From Ferroglobus sp. (GTDB lineage Archaea > Halobacteriota > Archaeoglobi > Archaeoglobales > Archaeoglobaceae): a stretch of 10,612 nucleotides of DNA. Shown one piece after another: positions 1-6,379 of the stretch. Position numbers and translations under genes: made by a program. The stretch is from positions 1 through 10,612 of the forward strand of contig WAJX01000219.1 in assembly GCA_015523665.1 (NCBI GenBank). The letters are read 5' to 3'. The notes under the pieces were generated by a model. It ran no database searches and had not been told where the DNA came from. It saw nothing but the letters and a program-made list of their open reading frames with translations. Position 1 is the stretch's first letter; each line of letters starts with the position of its first letter.

Positions 1-26
1 ATATTATATATTTATATTATATATTT
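1..26. repeat. 13-bp tandem repeat, two copies
   Basis: The 13-base unit ATATTATATATTT occurs twice back to back with no mismatch (1-13 and 14-26). It starts at the window edge, so more copies may lie outside. The stretch is pure A/T and would melt easily. It could simply be low-complexity intergenic DNA upstream of the helicase gene; no function can be assigned. Confidence 0.7.
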
Positions 27-52
27 CAGATAATTTAACTGATTTGTTAGTA

Positions 53-76
53 ATAATTAATAAAATAATTAATAAA
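53..76. repeat. 12-bp tandem repeat, two copies
   Basis: The unit ATAATTAATAAA is exactly duplicated at 53-64 and 65-76, and a partial third copy, ATAATTAAT, follows at 97-105. Just after it, 87-94 (ATTTACTA) and 112-119 (TAGTAAAT) form an 8-bp inverted repeat with a 17-base spacer. Replication slippage in A/T-rich DNA is the simplest explanation; a protein binding cluster is possible. Confidence 0.65.
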
Positions 77-152
77 TAAATGTAATATTTACTACAATAA
101 TTAATCAATATTAGTAAATGATTTAGTATTATAAATAAAAATAATTTTTTTG

Positions 153-160
153 TATATAAA
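153..160 (+). promoter_or_regulatory. candidate TATA box, distal promoter of XPB
   Basis: TATATAAA is the best textbook archaeal TATA box in the upstream region. It would place a transcript start near 180 and give a leader of about 65 bases. Within that leader TATATCAG occurs twice, at 182-189 and 195-202, a 13-base period that could be a regulator site. A second TATA candidate lies closer to the gene. Confidence 0.35.
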
Positions 161-210
161 ATTATTAAATTTAATTTATACTATATCAGAAAATTATATC
201 AGGAAAACTA

Positions 211-220
211 AAATATAAAG
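211..220 (+). promoter_or_regulatory. candidate TATA box, proximal (leaderless) promoter of XPB
   Basis: AAATATAAAG is centred about 29 bases before the ATG at 245. At normal archaeal spacing this puts the transcript start at or within a few bases of the start codon. No ribosome binding site precedes that ATG, which fits a leaderless transcript. The choice between this and the TATA at 153 is open. Confidence 0.35.
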
Positions 221-244
221 TGTCATAAATAAGAGTAAATAAAA

Positions 245-1600
245 ATGTATGCCAAACTTAACTATGAAAAAGGAACGATAAAAATTGAAGGGGACATTCA
301 CATCCCATTTGCAAGATATGACTCACGTTCAAACTGCTATAGAGCAATGGCATACAAGTATAGGGATATAATGGAGTATCTTGAGTCATCTAAAATTAAC
401 TATATCGATGAAGTTTTGGATCTAATTCCAACACCATTTTTTGAGGCTGATATAGAACTAAGGGATTACCAACAACAAGCTGTTGAAAATTGGATGATTG
501 ATAAAAGAGGATGCATCGTTTTACCAACTGGGGCTGGTAAAACTTACGTTGCACTTGAGATAATAAAGAGTTTGTCAGTTCCAACACTTATTGTGGTTCC
601 AACACTTGATCTCTTAGATCAATGGAGGGACAAGTTGTCTATATTGGGAAAGGAATGGATCGGAGAATTCTCTGGAAGGAAGAAAGAGCTTAAACCGATA
701 ACTGTATCAACATACGACTCAGCCTACACAAATGCTGAGTTGTTGGGTAATAAATTTCTACTCCTAATCTTTGATGAAGTGCATCATCTACCATCTGAAG
801 CTTATAGACAAATCGCAGAAATGAATGCAGCTTTGTATAGATTGGGATTAACAGCTACATTCGAAAGAGAGGATGGAAAGCACTCATTACTCCCGGAGTT
901 AGTTGGTGGTAAGATATTTGAATTAAAACCAAATGATTTAGCTGGGAAACATTTATCAAAATATGTTATAAAGAGGATCTATATACCGCTAACAGATGAT
1001 GAGAGAAGAAGATATGAGGAGAAAGCTAAGCTATTTAAAGAATATGTAAGGAAGAAGAAGATAACTTTCAAAAGTATTGAAGATTTTCACAAAATCGTGA
1101 TAGCAACAGGATATGATGCTGAAGCTTATGAAGCTTTAAAAGCCTGGGATGAGGCTAGAAAGATAGCATTCAACTCAAAGAACAAGATAAAACTTTTAAA
1201 GAATTTGCTTGAAAAACATAGGGATGATAAAATAATAATTTTTACAAAGTATAACGATCTGGTTTACACTATTTCAAGAGTGTTCTTAATCCCGGCTATA
1301 ACATACAAAACACCGAAGAATGAACGTCAAGCAATCCTCAACGGATTTAAAAATGGTAAGTTTAAAGCGATAGTTAGTAGTCAAGTTCTGGATGAAGGTA
1401 TTGACGTTCCAGATGCTAATGTTGGAATAATTGTAAGTGGGAGTGGGAGTACAAGAGAGTTCGTGCAACGCTTAGGAAGACTTCTCAGACCTGCTAAAGG
1501 GAAAGAAAAAGCAATCCTATATGAGCTTATCTCAAGAGAGACTAGTGAAATAAAGACATCAAAAAGGAGGAGATTGAATGCTTCCAAAAGATCTACTTGA
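245..1600 (+). CDS. xpb: XPB/Rad25-type superfamily 2 DNA helicase
   Basis: An ATP-dependent 3'-5' DNA translocase of the XPB family (451 aa), the usual size for the short archaeal form. Seen in order: an N-terminal damage-recognition-like domain (about 1-65), Walker A LPTGAGKT (93-100), DEVH box (177-180), TAT motif III (203-205), the XPB-specific RED motif (208-210), a basic helical thumb insert (about 250-300), motif [10 protein letters not shown] (383-391) and motif [11 protein letters not shown] (408-416). All catalytic motifs are intact. Its last codons overlap the start of the Bax1 gene, so the basic tail (KRRR, 440-443) is encoded by the ribosome site of the next gene. In other archaea XPB binds Bax1 through the thumb, and the pair unwinds and cuts bubble DNA. 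ATG 245 is the only sensible start; it has no Shine-Dalgarno sequence. Confidence 0.93.
   Translation: MYAKLNYEKGTIKIEGDIHIPFARYDSRSNCYRAMAYKYRDIMEYLESSKINYIDEVLDLIPTPFFEADIELRDYQQQAVENWMIDKRGCIVLPTGAGKTYVALEIIKSLSVPTLIVVPTLDLLDQWRDKLSILGKEWIGEFSGRKKELKPITVSTYDSAYTNAELLGNKFLLLIFDEVHHLPSEAYRQIAEMNAALYRLGLTATFEREDGKHSLLPELVGGKIFELKPNDLAGKHLSKYVIKRIYIPLTDDERRRYEEKAKLFKEYVRKKKITFKSIEDFHKIVIATGYDAEAYEALKAWDEARKIAFNSKNKIKLLKNLLEKHRDDKIIIFTKYNDLVYTISRVFLIPAITYKTPKNERQAILNGFKNGKFKAIVSSQVLDEGIDVPDANVGIIVSGSGSTREFVQRLGRLLRPAKGKEKAILYELISRETSEIKTSKRRRLNASKRST
1565..1570 (+). promoter_or_regulatory. Shine-Dalgarno site of Bax1
   Basis: AGGAGG lies 7 bases before the ATG at 1578 and inside the helicase coding sequence. 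It fixes the Bax1 start and implies translation coupled to the helicase gene. Confidence 0.8.
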
Positions 1601-3041
1601 AGTCAGAAAATTAAAAGGGAGAATATTGCCAAAATTTGCCGATAAGAGTGATTATAAGTTGGCTGAGAAAATAATCAAAATATTTAAAGCTGGAGAAGGT
1701 AAAAAATACGGACTGATTTTATCAGCAATTAAATCTCTTGAAAATGCGCATAACTACAAAAAGGTGCGAGGATTTGCAAAGGTTATGGAAAATCTTTGCA
1801 ATAAAACTTGTATATTCAGCAATTCACAACTTAGCCCGGTTGAGGTTAGGATGTTTCTCTTTGAAAGAGGGTATGTTACATCAAAAGAAGAGAGGAGAAA
1901 TGTAATGGAGCAAGCAGCAAAATACTTCAACTCCACGGTAGAGGAAATAGAGAAGGTTATGTTTGCTGATAGAGAGGAGGAACTAATTCTGAGCAATGTT
2001 AAGCAAGTCACTCCAGATGAATTAATCAAGTTATATAACCTTTCTCTTCTTCAAACAACTCTGTTTAATGCATTAAGACTTACTTTTTGGATCTCTTCAA
2101 ATCATAAAGAGGTTTTTCGTAAGATAAAATGGCTTGGATTGATGTATGAATTGTATGAAGAAGAAAAGAATGGGGAATCAAAAATTCTGGCAGAGATAAC
2201 TGGAACCGCTTCGATTCTAAAAATGACCAGAAAATACGGAACTGCAATGGCTAAATTGATACCTTCAATTATAAAAGCTGAGAAATGGTGGATCAGGGCT
2301 GAGATAATAGATGATAATCGTATATACAAATTAGAGATTGATGATGCTTATAAACATCTCTTGCCAAAATATGAAGAGAGAATTGATTATGATTCATCAT
2401 TAGAAGAGAGGTTTGCAAGAAAAATTAAAGCTATAAAACCAGAAATTGAGATAATAAGAGAACCAGGTTTAATAAAGGCTGGAAAATATGCTTTTATTCC
2501 AGATTTTTTAATAAAAAGAAAAAATAAAAAAGTTTATGTTGAGATAGTTGGCTTTTGGACATCAGAATATATAAAAAAGAAAATTAGAAAGATTAAAGAT
2601 GTGAATATTCCGCTTATAGTTATAATTAGAGAAGATTATGGTGATAAAATCGTAGATTTAGATAACGTCATTCTATTCTCTAAAACCTTGCCTTATAATG
2701 AAATAATCAAAAAAATTAACGAATTTCTCAAAGGAGATATAAATGATATAAGGTTTGAGGATGTTATCAATCTCAGAAAACTTTCAAATGAGCTTAACAT
2801 TCCACTGGAGAAGATTATGAATAACTTACCTAATGGATATATAATAGCTTGTAACTATGCAATCAAAGAAGAGACATTTAATAAAATTAAAAAGGAGATA
2901 GAGGAGATTAAACCACATAAACTCTCAGAAGTTTTACCAATTCTACAGAAATATAACTTAGGATACGACATACTGGAGTTTTTTGGTTATAAAGTAAAAT
3001 GGATCGGGTTGAGTGAGGATGATGCATTAATCGAAAGATAA
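1578..3041 (+). CDS. bax1: Bax1 (DUF790) nuclease, XPB partner
   Basis: A structure-specific nuclease of the Bax1/DUF790 family (487 aa), always interpreted together with XPB. The start [10 protein letters not shown] and the early GRILPKF are typical of the family's N-terminal domain. A helical middle part follows, then a nuclease domain with the PD-(D/E)xK-like pattern: E276/E277, P308-D309-F310, E322 in VEIVGFWT, Y331 and K333/K334. The C-terminal part (about 395-487) ends with the family-like motif GYKVKWIGL. In solved homologues the middle region contains a Cas2-like fold; that is family knowledge, not visible here. The gene overlaps xpb by 23 bases and has a strong ribosome site, so the two products are probably made in matched amounts. 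Proposed roles in archaea are excision repair and opening of DNA bubbles; a part in defence is only speculation. Confidence 0.88.
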   Translation: MLPKDLLEVRKLKGRILPKFADKSDYKLAEKIIKIFKAGEGKKYGLILSAIKSLENAHNYKKVRGFAKVMENLCNKTCIFSNSQLSPVEVRMFLFERGYVTSKEERRNVMEQAAKYFNSTVEEIEKVMFADREEELILSNVKQVTPDELIKLYNLSLLQTTLFNALRLTFWISSNHKEVFRKIKWLGLMYELYEEEKNGESKILAEITGTASILKMTRKYGTAMAKLIPSIIKAEKWWIRAEIIDDNRIYKLEIDDAYKHLLPKYEERIDYDSSLEERFARKIKAIKPEIEIIREPGLIKAGKYAFIPDFLIKRKNKKVYVEIVGFWTSEYIKKKIRKIKDVNIPLIVIIREDYGDKIVDLDNVILFSKTLPYNEIIKKINEFLKGDINDIRFEDVINLRKLSNELNIPLEKIMNNLPNGYIIACNYAIKEETFNKIKKEIEEIKPHKLSEVLPILQKYNLGYDILEFFGYKVKWIGLSEDDALIER

Positions 3042-3111
3042 TTTCGTTCTCCAATTTTTAACTTCATGATGTCATCGTCTATCATCGCTTATTTCATCAA
3101 ATAATGTAAAT

Positions 3112-3121
3112 TTTTATTTAA
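3112..3121 (+). promoter_or_regulatory. candidate TATA box before the GC-rich island
   Basis: TTTTATTTAA lies about 20-26 bases before the GC-rich island that begins at 3137. The spacing fits an archaeal promoter for a small RNA. TATA-like strings are common in such A/T-rich DNA, so this is weak by itself. Confidence 0.25.
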
Positions 3122-3136
3122 AGTTTTAAAATAATT

Positions 3137-3172
3137 GGGTTTAGCTCGACGGCTAAGAGCAAACGATGGAAA
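3137..3172 (+). other. GC-rich hairpin island, possible small RNA or tRNA D-arm remnant
   Basis: About half of these 36 bases are G or C, within a 245-base gap that is otherwise strongly A/T-rich. GTTT-A-GCTC (3139-3147) can pair with GAGC-AAAC (3157-3164) around the loop GACGGCTAA, with one bulged A. The string TAGCTC, then GG, then AGAGC matches the layout of a tRNA D-arm (T8, A9, stem 10-13 and 22-25, G18-G19). The anticodon and T-arms are missing, and T33 and A14 are not in place. In an A/T-rich thermophile, GC-rich islands often mark structured RNAs. It may be a small RNA, a tRNA fragment left by an integrated element, or a 5' leader structure of the next genes. Confidence 0.3.
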
Positions 3173-3256
3173 TGACTATAAATGACTTATTAAAATAATT
3201 ATTATTATTAAATAAAATTTATTAAGATTACACTTACATGATGTTCAGCCAAAAAT

Positions 3257-3268
3257 AAAAAATAATTT
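3257..3268 (+). promoter_or_regulatory. weak TATA candidate for the MoxR/VWA pair
   Basis: AAAAAATAATTT is centred about 25 bases before the ATG at 3287. It would allow a leaderless transcript, consistent with the lack of any ribosome site ahead of that ATG. An alternative TATA-like string, TTAAATAAAATTTATT, lies at about 3208-3223. Confidence 0.25.
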
Positions 3269-3286
3269 AATTGCAAGAATATTACA

Positions 3287-4702
3287 ATGGACTACATATT
3301 TGAGGAGGTAGTGGTAAAGCCTTCAAATTCGCCTGAGTATATACTCAATGGAGAAGAGGTGGATTTATGGTCTGATGAATATATCTACTACCATTCAAAA
3401 AGCATCATTGACTACGTTAGAGAGAGAATACTGGAATTTGAGAAGAAATCTGAAGACCCATTCTTTGAGATTATTGGAAAGTCTTTAGAAAAAGAGATGG
3501 TTAAAAATGCTCTTTTGAGTGGTTCTAATATACTTTTTGTCGGTAAGAAAGGATATGGAAAGACCACGTTCTCTAAGTCTATACTAAAATTACTTCCTGA
3601 GAAAATTTTAGCAATAAAGGGTTGTAAGATTCACGACAACCCAACACATCCGACATGTTTTTCATGTAAAAAGAAAGTGTTAGAAAGCAATTCTGTTGAA
3701 CTTGTATGGATTCCAAGAAAATGGGTTAGAATCCCAGGAGATCCGATGATGACTACCAGACAGCTTATAGGTGGAATAAGTATACAAAAGATAAGAGAGG
3801 GATACGATTTAGACCATCCAGAGGTATTTACTCCCGGGAGAGTATTAAAAGCTAATAGAGGTATAGCTTATTTCGACGAGTTGGGAGCTATTCCATCAGC
3901 CCTTCAAACTATGCTTCATGAACTTATTGAGGAGAAACAGATTACAACGCCAGAAGGAGATATACTTCCGTTGAGAATAGACTCCATTTTTATTGCATCA
4001 ACAAATCCTGCTAACTACAGGGGAACTTCTGATATTAAAGAACCACTCATGGATAGAATGGAGGCTATTCCTATCGGACCTCCAGAAACTCTTGAGGAGG
4101 AGATTCAAATAGGTTTAAAGAATATGTCTCTCCGTTATGGAGCTATATTACCAGAATGGCATTTAAAGATACTCGCAAGAACGGTGAGATTTGCTAGAAT
4201 GAAAGATAGATGTAGGTATGCTTCTCATATCGAGGTTGAACCTAGTTGTAGGGCTACTATAAAGTTATTTGATCACGTTAGAGCTTCTGCAACCAGAAAA
4301 GGAAGGGAAGTGGTTATGCTTTCTGACTATGGAGAGAGGTATGAAGTAATAAAGTTAGGTTTAAGAAGTAGGATGGAGTTAGATTATGAAGATGGGATAA
4401 GTAAAGACGAGATTATAGAAAAACTGGTCGAAGAGGCTATTAATAGAACTTGCGGAGAGATTTACTCGCAAATTCAATCTGAAGAATTTACATCAATAAT
4501 GAAGGATATCAATGAATCTGAAAGAATAGATGTGCATTCAGATAATCTAGAGGAGTTTCGAAATATATGGGATAAGGCTGTAAAAATTAGTAAAAATGAG
4601 AATGAAATTATTTCGGCAATTGAAATAATTCTCGAAGCTATATGGAGATGCACTGAACTTATAGATAAAGTCGGAGATGGTGTTTATGAGTTTAAAGCCT
4701 GA
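3287..4702 (+). CDS. MoxR/Mg-chelatase subunit I-type AAA+ ATPase
   Basis: A cytoplasmic AAA+ ATPase of the magnesium chelatase I/MoxR branch (471 aa). Seen: Walker A GKKGYGKT (86-93), Walker B IAYFDE (193-198), sensor 1 ASTN (237-240) and the arginine-finger-like LMDRM (254-258). It also has a Cys/His cluster, C113, H116, C124, C127, between Walker A and Walker B. That cluster recalls the GC..CDP..P.C..C segment of ChlI-like proteins and may bind zinc or another metal. The segment from FTPGRVLKANRG to the Walker B site is characteristic of the chelatase group. No chlorin or cobalamin genes are nearby, so true Mg or Co chelation is not indicated. The following VWA gene overlaps it, which points to a two-subunit ATPase/VWA machine that inserts a metal or remodels a client protein. 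The client is unknown. The C-terminal 100 residues are helical and not assigned. Confidence 0.82.
   Translation: MDYIFEEVVVKPSNSPEYILNGEEVDLWSDEYIYYHSKSIIDYVRERILEFEKKSEDPFFEIIGKSLEKEMVKNALLSGSNILFVGKKGYGKTTFSKSILKLLPEKILAIKGCKIHDNPTHPTCFSCKKKVLESNSVELVWIPRKWVRIPGDPMMTTRQLIGGISIQKIREGYDLDHPEVFTPGRVLKANRGIAYFDELGAIPSALQTMLHELIEEKQITTPEGDILPLRIDSIFIASTNPANYRGTSDIKEPLMDRMEAIPIGPPETLEEEIQIGLKNMSLRYGAILPEWHLKILARTVRFARMKDRCRYASHIEVEPSCRATIKLFDHVRASATRKGREVVMLSDYGERYEVIKLGLRSRMELDYEDGISKDEIIEKLVEEAINRTCGEIYSQIQSEEFTSIMKDINESERIDVHSDNLEEFRNIWDKAVKISKNENEIISAIEIILEAIWRCTELIDKVGDGVYEFKA
4673..4682 (+). promoter_or_regulatory. ribosome site choosing the VWA start
   Basis: GGAG (4673-4676) followed by GGTG (4679-4682) sits just before the ATG at 4686. 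An in-frame ATG at 4677 lies inside this motif and has no site of its own, so 4686 is preferred. Confidence 0.5.
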
Positions 4703-5906
4703 ATGTAAAGCTTGTCAAGAAGAGCCATTTAATGATAAACTCATGTCGGAGCTTCTCTATTCAATTTTTAATCCGTATCATTATGATTCTGGGATGTTCA
4801 ACTTACAAGAGTTCATAAAAAATGTATTGGATGATGAAGAATTCTTAGAGAATTTTGAGATATATTCATCGATTTTTAATGATATGTTAAAAAATTACAA
4901 CTATTCAGAATCTCTCTGGCTGGAAAAAGTAGATTCTTATAAGAAAGCAAAAGAGAAGGCTTGGAGAGAGTTAAAGAAAAGGATATATGATGGTGAGATA
5001 AGTATAGATAGCATAAGTGTTAGTGAACTAGTTGACTTCTTTTACGAAGAGATTTTGAGAGATCTTATCGAGATGGGATATGTAGAAGGAGTTGTTAAAG
5101 ACATTTATCGAAAAAAGATAATTTTTAATTCAATTGCTGAGGGGATAATAGGAGAAAAAGTTCTTTCATTAGCTGTTGAGGATATGGAGGAAAAGGGATT
5201 TGGAGAGCATGAAGATGAAATTTCTGGTTTATCTCCATTCCCAGGATATGAGATAGTTGAATACGATGAAATGCTACACACTTTTGATATGATAGATATT
5301 CAAGAAACCCTCATAAAAACGGCGAAAAAGAATTTTGAGATAGATGTTAATGATATAATTTCAAGAAAGCCAAAAGTGAGTGGAAAAAGAAATTATGTTA
5401 TGTTAGTTGATGTCAGCGATTCTATGAGAGGGAAGAAGATAATAGGTGCTATTGAATCAGCTATTGCCTTGAAAAAAGCTATAAGAAAAAGTAGTCTTGA
5501 TGATTTAGTTACAATCGCATTTAATCATAAAACTAGGAAGATTAAAGAAGGAGAACTCCCAAATCTTGACACAAAAGGAAAGACTGACATTGGCTTAGCT
5601 TTAAGAATGGCTCGGAAAGAACTTAGAGGGAAAGATGGCAGGGGTGTAATTTTTTTAATTACTGATGGTGAGCCAACTTCTAGTTTTAACCAATATTTAA
5701 ATCCTTGGAGATATGCCTTAGTTGAAGCGAGAAAACTTAGAGAGGTTGATGCTTATCTGAACATACTGATGTTAGGCAAGAATGCAAGATTTATCGAGCT
5801 ATGCAATAAGATGGTCAAGGAAGCTGGTAAGGGAAGTATATTTTACTTCTCAGATCCGTTAAAGTTGAAGAGCTTTGTATATAGAAAGTTTAAGAGTAAG
5901 AGTTAG
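4686..5906 (+). CDS. VWA-domain protein, partner of the MoxR-type ATPase
   Basis: A 406-aa protein with a C-terminal von Willebrand A domain (about 235-385), numbered from the ATG at 4686. The metal-ion-dependent adhesion site is complete: DVSDS (D242, S244, S246), T300 in KTDIGLAL, and D327 in LITDGEP. It can therefore bind a divalent ion and, through it, an acidic ligand. The N-terminal 230 residues are acidic, helical and unassigned. Near the start is a CxxC pair (C7, C10), which could hold a metal or a disulfide; I do not recognise its family. No signal peptide or membrane segment is seen. The overlap with the upstream AAA+ gene mirrors the BchI/BchD and MoxR/VWA two-gene arrangements, where the VWA subunit links the ATPase ring to its target. 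The start at 4677 (MVF...) is the alternative, adding three residues. Confidence 0.82.
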   Translation: MSLKPECKACQEEPFNDKLMSELLYSIFNPYHYDSGMFNLQEFIKNVLDDEEFLENFEIYSSIFNDMLKNYNYSESLWLEKVDSYKKAKEKAWRELKKRIYDGEISIDSISVSELVDFFYEEILRDLIEMGYVEGVVKDIYRKKIIFNSIAEGIIGEKVLSLAVEDMEEKGFGEHEDEISGLSPFPGYEIVEYDEMLHTFDMIDIQETLIKTAKKNFEIDVNDIISRKPKVSGKRNYVMLVDVSDSMRGKKIIGAIESAIALKKAIRKSSLDDLVTIAFNHKTRKIKEGELPNLDTKGKTDIGLALRMARKELRGKDGRGVIFLITDGEPTSSFNQYLNPWRYALVEARKLREVDAYLNILMLGKNARFIELCNKMVKEAGKGSIFYFSDPLKLKSFVYRKFKSKS

Positions 5907-5974
5907 TATTTTTAGTATTTTAAAAATTAATTTTATTTTTACCTCTTCTTTTATCTTGTATCTCTTATCTCTTT
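5907..5974. terminator. T-rich convergent terminator region
   Basis: The 68 bases between the convergent VWA and DUF35 stop codons hold several T runs on the plus strand (5909-5913, 5918-5921, 5931-5934, 5936-5940) and A runs that serve as U runs for the minus strand. AAAATTAATTTT (5923-5934) is a perfect 12-bp palindrome. Archaeal termination relies mainly on U runs, so this region can end both transcripts. Confidence 0.5.
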
Positions 5975-6364
5975 TTAATCGGCTGGAACAAATTTTGTTC
6001 CATAGTATATAACTCCATCTTCTCCATCCTCTCCATATTTTCTGAAAACAGGCTTAACTTTCATTCCAATTTTTATCTCACTTGGATTGCATACAACTTG
6101 GCTCGTTATGATCACTCCGTTCTCAAGTTTGATCAGTGCGATAATATATGGGACATTCAGTTTAAAATCATCTGAAGTTTCATGAACAATCGTGTAACTT
6201 ATAACTCTTCCCTCATCCCAAAGTTCTAACTCTTCCATCTCTCCTCTTCTCCTACACTTCGGGCAAATATTCCTTGGAGGATAATACAACGTCTCACAGT
6301 TCTTACATTTTGAACCGATAAGGTTGTATCTATACTTTATCTTTCTCCAAAATCTCGGGAGCAT
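5975..6364 (-). CDS. DUF35 zinc-ribbon/OB-fold acyl-CoA-associated protein
   Basis: A 129-aa member of the DUF35 family, normal length for the family. The N-terminal rubredoxin-like zinc ribbon has C20, C23, C34 and C37 (CKNC and CPKC). An OB-fold follows (about 45-125), with the family-like WDEGRVISYTIVHE and YIIALIKLENGV. In a thermophilic methanogen the DUF35 protein was shown to bridge thiolase and HMG-CoA synthase in one complex that shares a CoA site and passes acetoacetyl-CoA directly; the gene order here suggests the same. AAGGAG (complement of 6373-6378) lies 8 bases before the ATG, and only 15 bases separate it from the thiolase stop, so it is the last gene of the operon. It is not an enzyme by itself. 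Confidence 0.9.
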   Translation of the reverse strand: MLPRFWRKIKYRYNLIGSKCKNCETLYYPPRNICPKCRRRGEMEELELWDEGRVISYTIVHETSDDFKLNVPYIIALIKLENGVIITSQVVCNPSEIKIGMKVKPVFRKYGEDGEDGVIYYGTKFVPAD

Positions 6365-6379
6365 TTTATCATCTCCTTA

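Noticed and set aside
1..244. Replication origin upstream of xpb
   Set aside because: Repeats and A/T-richness are suggestive, but no origin recognition box and no Orc1/Cdc6 gene are seen.
1754..2029. Open frame of 91 codons on the minus strand
   Set aside because: Fully inside bax1, rich in Ser/Leu as typical of antisense shadows, with no start signals.
3060..3105. C/D box guide RNA suggested by TGATGA-like strings on the minus strand
   Set aside because: C-box-like TTGATGA and GCGATGA are present, but no CTGA D box lies at a suitable distance on either strand.
3137..3210. Complete tRNA gene
   Set aside because: Only a D-arm-like part is visible. There is no paired anticodon stem, no T33, no GGTTC-type T-arm and no acceptor pairing.
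3302..3313. GAGGAGGT followed by GTG inside the MoxR gene as an alternative start
   Set aside because: The spacing to the GTG at 3311 is only 1 base, too short for initiation, and the ATG at 3287 has its own TATA candidate. The site encodes E6-E7-V8.
5907..5974. Small gene or attachment site between the convergent genes
   Set aside because: Only T and A runs and one 12-bp A/T palindrome, fully explained as a two-sided terminator.
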